DNA of 64,000 bases from Chitinophaga silvatica (lineage in GTDB: Bacteria; Bacteroidota; Bacteroidia; Chitinophagales; Chitinophagaceae): NCBI RefSeq assembly GCF_003419895.1, contig NZ_QPMM01000010.1, positions 1-64,000 on the forward strand, written 5' to 3'. The first letter of the stretch is position 1, and the number at the start of each line of letters is the position of its first letter. Under the pieces are notes generated by a model that was not told where the DNA came from, searched no databases, and saw nothing but the letters and a program-made list of their open reading frames with translations. Shown piece after piece: positions 42,063-48,976 of this stretch. The position numbers were made by a program, and so were the translations under genes.

Positions 42063-43067
42063 TTATCCCTTTTCTTCAAAACTTACTATCTCTTTATTTA
42101 CTTCATCCAATAATTGCTTTTCGGTTGGTAAGTAAAGCTCATACTTACTTGCAAAAATTTGTTTTTGCCCTACTGGCAGGGTGAATTTTACTACAGCATC
42201 ATTTTTACTCGCACAAAGTAAAATACCAATAGTATCATTTTCATGTGGTAGTTTCTCAATTCGATCGTAATAGTTTACATACATCTGCAGTTGCCCAATG
42301 TCCTGATGGGTTAGTTTATGGGTTTTTATTTCAATGACTACAAAGCACTGAAGGAGTCGGTTATAACATACCAGATCTACATAGAACTCATCGCCTTCAA
42401 TATGGATTCGCTTTTGCCTCGACACGAATGAAAATCCATTTCCCAATTCCAATAAGAAATCCTGTAAATGTGTGATAATAGCGCTTTCCAAATCTTTCTC
42501 ATAATATGAAGCTTCCCGCTTCATTCCCAAAAATTCCAACAACATAGGATCTTTGATAATCTCTTTGGCATCAGAAGGGAGTTTTTCCTTTTTAGCTACT
42601 GCCAGCACACTTTCTTTATCGTTGCTCATCAAAAGACGTTCATAAAGATTGCTATCTACCTGACGTTGCAACTGGCGTACTGTCCAGTTATTCTTTACAG
42701 TTTCAGCAATATAAAATTCCCTTTGTTCTTGATTTTCAATTACTAAAAGTAATTTATATTGGCTCCAGCTCAATTGTGCATACAGTGTATGCACAATTGG
42801 AAAAGTACGGTAAAACTGTCTATAGAGATTGATTTGCCTTACTGAAAAGCCACTACCAAATTCCGGTTGTAATTGCCCTGAAAGATATTTTATAAGCTGG
42901 GAACCATAATCTGCGCGGTCTTTTCCCTCCTGTTCTTCTTCAAAAATACGTTTACCGATATGCCAGTACATCAGGGTTCTCTGATGATCTATTGCGCGAA
43001 TGGCATTTTCTCTTGAATTTGAAATGATTGATTTGATGTCTGTAATAAAGGATTGGTTGATCAACAT
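42063..43067 (-). CDS. YhcG-type PDDEXK nuclease domain protein (DUF1016)
   Basis: The 334-aa protein has the DUF1016 N-terminal DNA-binding-like domain (about 5-165, IRAIDHQRTLMYWHIGKRIFEEE onward, with QINLYRQFYRTFP and QLSWSQYKLLL). A C-terminal PDDEXK nuclease domain follows, with FYVDLVCYNRLLQCFVVIEIKTH, where Asp and E-x-K supply the metal site. Homologues are often in defence or mobile regions, and some are relatives of Rpn-type recombination nucleases. Substrate and role are unknown. A perfect inverted repeat lies in its coding sequence. Confidence 0.88.
   Translation of the reverse strand: MLINQSFITDIKSIISNSRENAIRAIDHQRTLMYWHIGKRIFEEEQEGKDRADYGSQLIKYLSGQLQPEFGSGFSVRQINLYRQFYRTFPIVHTLYAQLSWSQYKLLLVIENQEQREFYIAETVKNNWTVRQLQRQVDSNLYERLLMSNDKESVLAVAKKEKLPSDAKEIIKDPMLLEFLGMKREASYYEKDLESAIITHLQDFLLELGNGFSFVSRQKRIHIEGDEFYVDLVCYNRLLQCFVVIEIKTHKLTHQDIGQLQMYVNYYDRIEKLPHENDTIGILLCASKNDAVVKFTLPVGQKQIFASKYELYLPTEKQLLDEVNKEIVSFEEKG
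42771..42799. repeat. 14-bp perfect inverted repeat inside the nuclease gene
   Basis: CAATTGTGCATACA (42771-42784), G, then TGTATGCACAATTG (42786-42799) make a 29-bp near-palindrome. It encodes VHTLYAQL on the minus strand. Confidence 0.9.
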
Positions 43068-43657
43068 AATTTATGGTTTTAACAAGTTTGTATTGATTAG
43101 AAAATTCTCCATTTTTAAAGCCATGTATCAATTGAAGCATGGTTCTGTGTTTTGCATAGTGGGTTAACAGACCTCGTTAAAAGTGACTACAGTCATAGCG
43201 TTCCCAAATAACAAAGCAGCGATACAAATTCTTTCGAATTTCTATCGCTGCTTTAGTAATATGTCGGAAGCCTGTTTACTCCTCCGAGTAGTTAAAATTA
43301 AAAAAAACTTCAAACATAATCTAAAGGTTTTATTTTTCTACGTAATGTCAGGGAGCATCATGGAAACCTTGATTCTACTTTTAATTTTTTTTTAGACTAT
43401 TTAAATAAATGATAATTATCTAATCATAAAATAAAAATAGATGATTATGTGATACAGATAAAATAACACCACATCAGCTCTAATACATTTAAAAATTAAA
43501 ATAAATTAAGCCGATATGGCTGCACAACCTTTAGATTATTCTCTTGTTTTAGGTCTTATCGGGTCAATATATCCTATGAAAATTTTAATAGTAGCAAAAT
43601 AAAAGTCCAAAATGAAATTATGGGATTAATCTTTAATTTCTTCTTAACTTCATTCAA
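43068..43657. other. 590-bp divergent intergenic region
   Basis: The region between the nuclease gene (-) and the AraC gene (+) is AT-rich. A 70-codon plus-strand frame at 43183-43395 runs through a long hairpin and looks accidental. I see no other credible gene. The AraC promoter and the nuclease promoter should both lie here. Confidence 0.5.
43213..43254. repeat. Long hairpin of unknown role
   Basis: AAAGCAGCGATA (43213-43224) pairs perfectly with TATCGCTGCTTT (43243-43254). After one C/C mismatch an inner stem AAATTC/GAATTT closes on TTTC. It is far from any gene end, so it is not an ordinary terminator; it could be part of a small RNA or a decayed mobile element. Confidence 0.6.
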
Positions 43658-44437
43658 ATGGATTTTTTGCCACCCATACAAATTCCTCCTCAGCTGCAAC
43701 CCTACATTTCTCGTATCTGGTACACGGAAGGAGCTGCTGAAAATGCCTTCCCCATCTTTGCTGATGGCCGAACCGGCCTCATTTTCCAGCAGTCCGGAAT
43801 GACATTGAACAACACTCAAAAAGTTCTTGCCCATGCCTTTGTATTTGGCCAAACCCTTGACCCCATTATTTTACACACGAATCCTAATTGCCGGGTTCTA
43901 GGCCTTATTTTCCATCCACATGTACTTCCTTCCATCTTTCGGCTACATGCCAAAGAACTGACAGATGAATGTGTGGATATATCCCTTCTCCCAGCCGTTC
44001 CCCGCGTCAACCTACCTGAACAGCTATGGAATACATTCTCGCCCCAGCGACAATTCGATATCCTCTTTTCCTACCTTGGGAAGATGATTACTCCTATAGA
44101 TACTAGTATGCAGTACGCTACCAATCTCATTCTGACCGCCAAAGGCAAAACTTCATTAAAAGACCTGCATTACCACCTCAACCTCACTGAGCGCACTTTT
44201 GAACGAAGATTTGAGCAATACGTCGGCATCTCTCCCCGCTTATTCTCCAATATTGCCCAGTTCCAGTCAGCAATCGGCATGCTTGACAGTGGACAATTCT
44301 CAAAACTATCCGACATCGCCTATGCAAATGGCTATGCAGACCAATCCCATTTTATCCGCTGGTTTAAGAAGTTTACCGGCGTCACCCCACGCGAACATTG
44401 TCGGAATCATTCTATTTTAAAAACCGAGATCACCTGA
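43658..44437 (+). CDS. AraC-family transcriptional regulator
   Basis: The 259-aa regulator has an N-terminal DUF6597-like domain (ISRIWYTEGAAENAF, then VFGQTLDPI) and a C-terminal AraC domain with LKDLHYHLNLTERTFERRFE and KLSDIAYANGYADQSHFIRW-FKKFTGVTPREH. It leads a set of three plus-strand genes (cytochrome, NmrA-like, DUF1772) with short gaps and probably controls them. It resembles the regulator at 34024 in layout. Confidence 0.88.
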   Translation: MDFLPPIQIPPQLQPYISRIWYTEGAAENAFPIFADGRTGLIFQQSGMTLNNTQKVLAHAFVFGQTLDPIILHTNPNCRVLGLIFHPHVLPSIFRLHAKELTDECVDISLLPAVPRVNLPEQLWNTFSPQRQFDILFSYLGKMITPIDTSMQYATNLILTAKGKTSLKDLHYHLNLTERTFERRFEQYVGISPRLFSNIAQFQSAIGMLDSGQFSKLSDIAYANGYADQSHFIRWFKKFTGVTPREHCRNHSILKTEIT

Positions 44438-44439
44438 CT

Positions 44440-44461
44440 TTTGTGTTGTTAATAACACAAA
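44440..44461 (+). promoter_or_regulatory. Inverted repeat before the cytochrome gene
   Basis: TTTGTGTT (44440-44447) and AACACAAA (44454-44461) form a perfect inverted repeat 3 nt before the ATG at 44465. It may be an operator or a hairpin that limits translation. Confidence 0.5.
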
Positions 44462-44464
44462 CAG

Positions 44465-45220
44465 ATGACACATTTCTTAATCTTAATAGTTCTTCTTTTT
44501 CCAAAACTATCTGATTACAAACAGGCAGTATCCTATGACGTGGCTACGCCGTTATTTTCCGATTATACCTATAAGGAAAGAATGATCAGTATCCCATCAG
44601 GAAAAAAAATAGTCATCACTGATAATGGATTACCGCAGTTTCCCGAAGGTACCATCCTGTTCAAAACATTCTCCCAACAAGGAATCAAAATAGAAACAAG
44701 GGTATTATTAAAAACACCCACGGGTTGGGAACCAGGCATCTATATCTGGGATGCTGCACAACAGGACGCTTACCTGAGCAAAGGAGGAGAAAAAAAGGTA
44801 AATAGCTATATACTCCCTACAATCAAACAATGTCATTCCTGCCATGGAAAAGATATACAGCCTATAGGTTTCAAAGCCCGGAACATATACCACCAGATTC
44901 CCTTTTTCGTACAGGCTGGCATCCTGGAAACACCAGATCTATCAAAGATATCACCACTTCCTAACTGGCAGGATACTACGGTTACAATAGAAAGTCGCGC
45001 CCGTGCCTACCTAGATGTGAACTGTGCACATTGTCACAATGCCACCGGAATGTGCAATAAGTCTGACCTGCGCCTTGCATATGAAGCATACTTAGACCCA
45101 ACATACAAGAAACACATTTTGAAATTTATGCAAAGCGGCAAAATGCCTTTGTTGGGTACACACATGATCCACAAAGAAGGCGTTGCCCTCATTGCAAATT
45201 ATATCGCCACTCTAAAATAA
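44465..45220 (+). CDS. Diheme c-type cytochrome domain protein
   Basis: The 251-aa protein has a short hydrophobic N-terminus (about 1-15) as export signal and two CxxCH heme-binding motifs: CHSCH (in KQCHSCHGKD) and CAHCH (in VNCAHCHNATGMC). The region before them (ATPLFSDYTYKERMISIPSG) matches the SO2930-like diheme cytochrome family, but this protein is shorter than is usual there. It probably acts in periplasmic electron transfer. It precedes the NmrA-like gene by 7 nt. Confidence 0.82.
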   Translation: MTHFLILIVLLFPKLSDYKQAVSYDVATPLFSDYTYKERMISIPSGKKIVITDNGLPQFPEGTILFKTFSQQGIKIETRVLLKTPTGWEPGIYIWDAAQQDAYLSKGGEKKVNSYILPTIKQCHSCHGKDIQPIGFKARNIYHQIPFFVQAGILETPDLSKISPLPNWQDTTVTIESRARAYLDVNCAHCHNATGMCNKSDLRLAYEAYLDPTYKKHILKFMQSGKMPLLGTHMIHKEGVALIANYIATLK

Positions 45221-45227
45221 TATCATC

Positions 45228-46022
45228 ATGAAAAACATTCTCGTATTAGGCGCCAGTGGAAAAACAGGTCGCCGTGTCGCCGCACGCTTACAAGCATTCA
45301 ATGTCCGCTTAGGCTCCCGTAATGCCCCTATTCCATTTGACTGGGAAGACAGCAATACATGGGCCCCTGCGTTACAGGATATAGATGCTGTGTACATTTC
45401 CTTTCAGCCCGACCTCGCAGTACCAGGTGCAGATCATACCATTGCTGCATTTTCAAAAACAGCATTAGCAGCAGGGGTACAAAAACTGGTTTTATTATCT
45501 GGCAGGGGTGAACCGGAAGCAGAACGCTGTGAACAGGCAGTCATACAATCAGGAACCGACTGGACAATTGTCAGAGCCAGCTGGTTCATGCAGAATTTCA
45601 CGGAAAGCTACATGGCAGAACCTATACAGGCCGGATTTGTAGCCTTACCAGTAGGTGAAGTAGGAGAGCCTTTCATAGATGCTGATGACATTGCAGATGT
45701 TGCCGTAGCAGCCCTAATAGATAATAAGCATTCTCAACAAATCTATGAAGTAACCGGCCCTGCATTATTAACATTCAGAGAAGCAGTAGCCGAAATTGCA
45801 AAAGTTATGGGCAAGAATATATATTATGAAACCATCTCTATGAATGAATACACCGCGCAATTAGCCCTTCATGGCATACCACCAGACATCATAAATTTGT
45901 TAACCTATCTCTTCACAGAAGTACTGGATGGCCGCAATGCTACTGTCGCCAATGGCATCGAACAAGCATTGGGGCGTAAACCCACAGACTTTTTCACATT
46001 CCTAAAAAAATCACTTCAATGA
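45228..46022 (+). CDS. NmrA-like NAD(P)-binding protein
   Basis: The 264-aa atypical short-chain dehydrogenase has LVLGASGKTGRRVAARL at the N-terminus (GxxGxxG dinucleotide motif), LLSGRGEPEAERCEQAV, SGTDWTIVRASWFMQNFTE and FIDADDIADVAVAAL, as in QOR2/NmrA-type quinone reductases or sensors. It has no classical YxxxK. Its stop overlaps the DUF1772 ATG by 4 nt (ATGA). Confidence 0.88.
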   Translation: MKNILVLGASGKTGRRVAARLQAFNVRLGSRNAPIPFDWEDSNTWAPALQDIDAVYISFQPDLAVPGADHTIAAFSKTALAAGVQKLVLLSGRGEPEAERCEQAVIQSGTDWTIVRASWFMQNFTESYMAEPIQAGFVALPVGEVGEPFIDADDIADVAVAALIDNKHSQQIYEVTGPALLTFREAVAEIAKVMGKNIYYETISMNEYTAQLALHGIPPDIINLLTYLFTEVLDGRNATVANGIEQALGRKPTDFFTFLKKSLQ

Positions 46023-46462
46023 AAATAATCACCATTACCATACTTGGATTGGTTGCAGGAATCTTCTATTGCTGGTCTGTATCGGTAACAAGAGGATTGG
46101 CACTACTACCAGACAAAGAGTATATCCTCGCTTTTCAGAAACTGAATCAGGCCATACAGAACCCGCTATTTTTTATCTGCTTCTTTGGGCCATTAATTTT
46201 ATTGCCTGTGTGTATATGGCGCAATTTCAGCATCTGCTTGTTACTGGCTATCCTAAGCTATTATATCGGCGTACTGGGTGTAACGATAGTGGGCAATATC
46301 CCCCTGAACAACTTGCTGGAAACATTCTCTGTTCAGGGTGCCAAAATAGAAGAGTTACGGCTGATGCGTGCTCAGTTCGAACTGAGATGGAACACACTGA
46401 ATCACATCAGAACATTGTGTAGCCTGGCCTCATTTATACTGACACTGATAGCTATGCTTTAA
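46019..46462 (+). CDS. DUF1772 (anthrone oxygenase-like) membrane protein
   Basis: The 147-aa protein has four hydrophobic segments. It has the DUF1772 pattern: VAGIFYCWSVSVTRGLALLPDKEYI near the start, FFGPLILLP, then VGNIPLNNLLE and LRAQFELRWNTLNHIRTL. Fungal relatives are anthrone oxygenases; bacterial roles are unknown. It is the last of the AraC-led set and is translationally coupled to the NmrA-like gene. Confidence 0.85.
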   Translation: MKIITITILGLVAGIFYCWSVSVTRGLALLPDKEYILAFQKLNQAIQNPLFFICFFGPLILLPVCIWRNFSICLLLAILSYYIGVLGVTIVGNIPLNNLLETFSVQGAKIEELRLMRAQFELRWNTLNHIRTLCSLASFILTLIAML

Positions 46463-46570
46463 CAACAGCTTTCCTGGTTTTCATCATGGCATAGATTTGC
46501 AACTTCTACCTACTTCAATATCTACATACACTATAGATAAATACAATTTTATTCAATCAGCTGGTGCCTA

Positions 46571-46595
46571 GAACCCCGGAACCAGTTACAGTCAA
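46571..46595 (-). repeat. Degenerate partial copy of tRNA-Ser
   Basis: GAACCCCGGAACCAGTTACA followed by GTCAA repeats the T-arm and variable-arm part of the tRNA-Ser at 46692-46716 with 23 of 25 matches. The rest of the cloverleaf is not recognisable. Confidence 0.75.
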
Positions 46596-46640
46596 ATTCC
46601 TTTTTGCGAAAACTGACCTGAATACCATAAGCACAAAAAA

Positions 46641-46661
46641 GCCTTCACGCAATGTGAAGGC
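46641..46661 (-). terminator. Intrinsic terminator of tRNA-Ser
   Basis: GCCTTCAC (46641-46648) pairs with GTGAAGGC (46654-46661). The A-run at 46635-46640 gives the U-tract for the minus-strand tRNA. Confidence 0.85.
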
Positions 46662-46674
46662 TTTTAAATTTCTG

Positions 46675-46759
46675 CGGAGAGTCAGGGATTCGAACCCCGG
46701 GACCTGTTACAGTCAACAGTTTTCAAGACTGCCGCAATCGACCGCTCTGCCAACTCTCC
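46675..46759 (-). tRNA. tRNA-Ser (anticodon TGA)
   Basis: The minus strand has acceptor GGAGAGT pairing with ACTCTCC, discriminator G, the anticodon loop CTTGAAA (anticodon TGA), a long variable arm as in class II tRNAs, and the T-loop GGTTCGAATCC. A TACATTTG box at 46776-46769 may be its -7 element. Confidence 0.95.
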
Positions 46760-46924
46760 AATGGATTGCAAATGTATAACAGTAATTAATTTAAAAAAAA
46801 TTCATACCTATTTTTTTACATCTTTTTTTACCTTATAATCGCGCGTATACATCTAAGAAAACTTTAAAATAATTGCAAATAAATTTTAGCGCGTACCTGC
46901 AGCCGAATTCGTAAATTTAAAGCT

Positions 46925-47359
46925 ATGAACATATTCTTTGAAGGGCCTGTATTATGGTCACAGATCGATGCAAACATGCACCTCCGGCACTCGGCCTATG
47001 CCGACTTTGCCGCGCAGGCGCGTTTAAACCTGTTGGAACACGTTGGGATCAAAGCAGTTCAATTTATTCAACATCAGCTAGGTCCAATTCTATTCAGGGA
47101 GGAACTTATTTACCATCGGGAAATAGGGCCAAATGATACCGTAAAGGTGAGCTGTGAAATGACAAAATGTAAAACAGATGGCTCCCGGTGGTCTATAAAG
47201 CATGAAATTTTTCGTAGTGATGGTACAAAATCAGCTACTGTCAATGTAGACGGAGCCTGGATAGATTTTCAAAAACGGAAACTGACAGCCCTGCCGGCTG
47301 AACTCATGGAGAAATTTATGGAAGTTCCCAGAAGTGCAGATTTTGTTGAGGAACCCTAA
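46925..47359 (+). CDS. Acyl-CoA thioesterase (hotdog fold)
   Basis: The 144-aa protein belongs to the 4-hydroxybenzoyl-CoA/YbgC-type thioesterases. The key region is VLWSQIDANMHLRHSAYADF with the Asp of the catalytic loop, followed by YHREIGPNDTVKVSCEM and SIKHEIFRSDGTKSATVNVDG. It hydrolyses an acyl-CoA; the chain is unknown. Single gene ending at a strong hairpin. Confidence 0.87.
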   Translation: MNIFFEGPVLWSQIDANMHLRHSAYADFAAQARLNLLEHVGIKAVQFIQHQLGPILFREELIYHREIGPNDTVKVSCEMTKCKTDGSRWSIKHEIFRSDGTKSATVNVDGAWIDFQKRKLTALPAELMEKFMEVPRSADFVEEP

Positions 47360-47367
47360 AAAAATTA

Positions 47368-47396
47368 CGGAGATATTCAACCAGTGAATATCTCCG
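47368..47396. terminator. Bidirectional terminator
   Basis: CGGAGATATTCA (47368-47379), loop ACCAG, TGAATATCTCCG (47385-47396), between convergent thioesterase and secreted-protein genes, with A- and T-rich flanks. Confidence 0.85.
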
Positions 47397-47422
47397 CTTT
47401 CTTGCCAGCTATCTCCATCAAA

Positions 47423-47950
47423 TTATCTACGGGTAAGAGGTCGACCTTCCCGTTTATCCGATTCTAACTCCTTAATAAAAGGCAGCTGATTTTGAATATA
47501 GGTTCTGGTAGATTGTTCCAAATAATTATCTAATTGGAAGAACTTTGCTGCCCGGGTTGCGCCCAACAGCTTGTTCATACGTCTGAAATAACGCAGTTGT
47601 AAACGAGTAAATTCTAAATCGTTATTAATCATTTGGCGGGTAAGTGAGTTCATTTTACGCTCATCCAAAGATGAAAATTCTTCGTTGTAAAGCTTCAATA
47701 AAGCTATTCTTTCTGTTAACCAGGGCCCCTTTTCTGTCTCATAATCAGTAAGGGTCGTCTGAAATGCTTTTTCTTCGATTGGTGATAGATTAAGTAATTC
47801 ACTCAGCAGCATTAATTTATTTTTTCCAAATATCTGAGCAACTACATCTTCATCATTTACTGCAACAGCATCCGTTGCGGGGGTCGACTGAGCAGCCAGT
47901 CTCCAAGTCATGGCTACCAGTAAAATCAACAAACAGCTTACTTTTTTCAT
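47423..47950 (-). CDS. Secreted helical protein (Spy/CpxP-like pattern), unknown
   Basis: The 175-aa protein has a signal peptide (about 1-20, ending in RLAAQ) and a helical mature part with LLNLSPIEEKAFQTTLTDYE. Its order (signal, linker, long charged helices with LSPIEE-type LTxxQ-like start) recalls periplasmic Spy/CpxP-family chaperone-like proteins of Bacteroidota. No firm family call. Single gene. Confidence 0.6.
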   Translation of the reverse strand: MKKVSCLLILLVAMTWRLAAQSTPATDAVAVNDEDVVAQIFGKNKLMLLSELLNLSPIEEKAFQTTLTDYETEKGPWLTERIALLKLYNEEFSSLDERKMNSLTRQMINNDLEFTRLQLRYFRRMNKLLGATRAAKFFQLDNYLEQSTRTYIQNQLPFIKELESDKREGRPLTRR

Positions 47951-48176
47951 GCGTTAAAATTTTTTTAGGATTAAACGCAGTTCCGCTTAAGTTTAGATCA
48001 GTTTTTAATAAAAGGGGTAACAACACCAGCTCTGCTCTCCTGAGGGTTCAATAGTAATACGACAGATAATAATAAGTTTTAAGCAAGTGTAGTAACCGCC
48101 AAGGATATATGATAGCGAAACCACCGTGTTTTAACAAACACAGTTCTCAAATAAATAGTTGCAGAATTAAAATAAA
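47951..48176. other. Intergenic stretch upstream of the Spy-like gene
   Basis: AT-rich sequence with no credible ORF. It should hold the promoter of the secreted-protein gene; no clear -33/-7 pair was placed. Confidence 0.4.
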
Positions 48177-48207
48177 AAAAATATTGTGCAGTCTGCACAA
48201 TATTTTT
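48177..48207 (-). terminator. Intrinsic terminator of the GLPGLI/TonB operon
   Basis: AAAAATATTGTGCAG (48177-48191) and CTGCACAATATTTTT (48193-48207) are perfect complements. On the minus strand a T-rich tail follows, after the GLPGLI gene stop. Confidence 0.85.
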
Positions 48208-48222
48208 AGCCATAATAGTATT

Positions 48223-48969
48223 TTATAACATTAAATCTTTTAAATAAGCATTCACACTCCCTCCCCATCTACTTATAGCTTTTGAAACAGCATCTGCGGC
48301 GCCTTTATTATTCATGGCCTTGCCTTTTGTTGGCGGCTTCAGGCTTCCCTCTTTTATCTCTTCCAACAAAACTTTCGTAGCAAACCAGGTAATATGCTCA
48401 TGCGGCAGAGCTAAGCCTAGTATAGCCCCAGGTAACCCGGTAAAAGATTCTGGTCCTCCTCCCGGAATAATGGCATCTGTATAAAAAGCTACAACATAAA
48501 TCGAATCCATAATAATAGCATTCGCCCTCCTGCAATCAAAACCTGCTATTTTCCTGGTTTCATTAGTAATCTTCCACTTAATCTGCCTCACCGAATCAGT
48601 TATCAGAACCTGTTGATCAAAAATCTTCTTTTGTGAAATACTCTTCATACTATCCAACATCGTATACACCGTATTCTCAGTTACACTGAAAAATGGATTG
48701 CTACTACTATTTGCAGGTACCGGTTTATACAATGAAACGTTTCCATCAAAATAGAAATCAAAATAGGTTGTTGAAAACTGAGGAGTATTTGCTTTCATTG
48801 ATTCAAAAAAACTATTTTCCTCACCAGCCTTGGGCTTATACATTCGGGCATGCAGATTTATACGACGCTCATATTCTATATGGCCCTTTTTTAAAAAGGT
48901 AACCATCTGAGCACTGGCACCCTGAACCAAAAATATAACGAGAAAGAATACACGAAATATACGTTGCAT
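48223..48969 (-). CDS. GLPGLI family protein
   Basis: The 248-aa secreted protein has a signal peptide (about 1-20) and the name-giving motif in ESFTGLPGAILGLALP. It also has FDCRRANAIIMDSIYVVAFYTD upstream, which is typical of the family. GLPGLI proteins are Bacteroidota periplasmic proteins often encoded beside TonB-dependent receptors, as here; their function is not known. It begins 7 nt after the receptor gene. Confidence 0.92.
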   Translation of the reverse strand: MQRIFRVFFLVIFLVQGASAQMVTFLKKGHIEYERRINLHARMYKPKAGEENSFFESMKANTPQFSTTYFDFYFDGNVSLYKPVPANSSSNPFFSVTENTVYTMLDSMKSISQKKIFDQQVLITDSVRQIKWKITNETRKIAGFDCRRANAIIMDSIYVVAFYTDAIIPGGGPESFTGLPGAILGLALPHEHITWFATKVLLEEIKEGSLKPPTKGKAMNNKGAADAVSKAISRWGGSVNAYLKDLML

Positions 48970-48976
48970 AATTATC

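Noticed and set aside
43183-43395. 70-codon plus-strand ORF
   Set aside because: It runs through a strong hairpin, has no family resemblance or clear start signal, and has a low-complexity hydrophobic end.
46571-46716. Attachment sites of an integrated element
   Set aside because: Only about 100 bp separate the copies and no integrase is present; kept only as a degenerate tRNA copy.
46776-46783. ATAACAGT as a MocR operator near tRNA-Ser
   Set aside because: A single 8-mer match is expected by chance in a window of this size.
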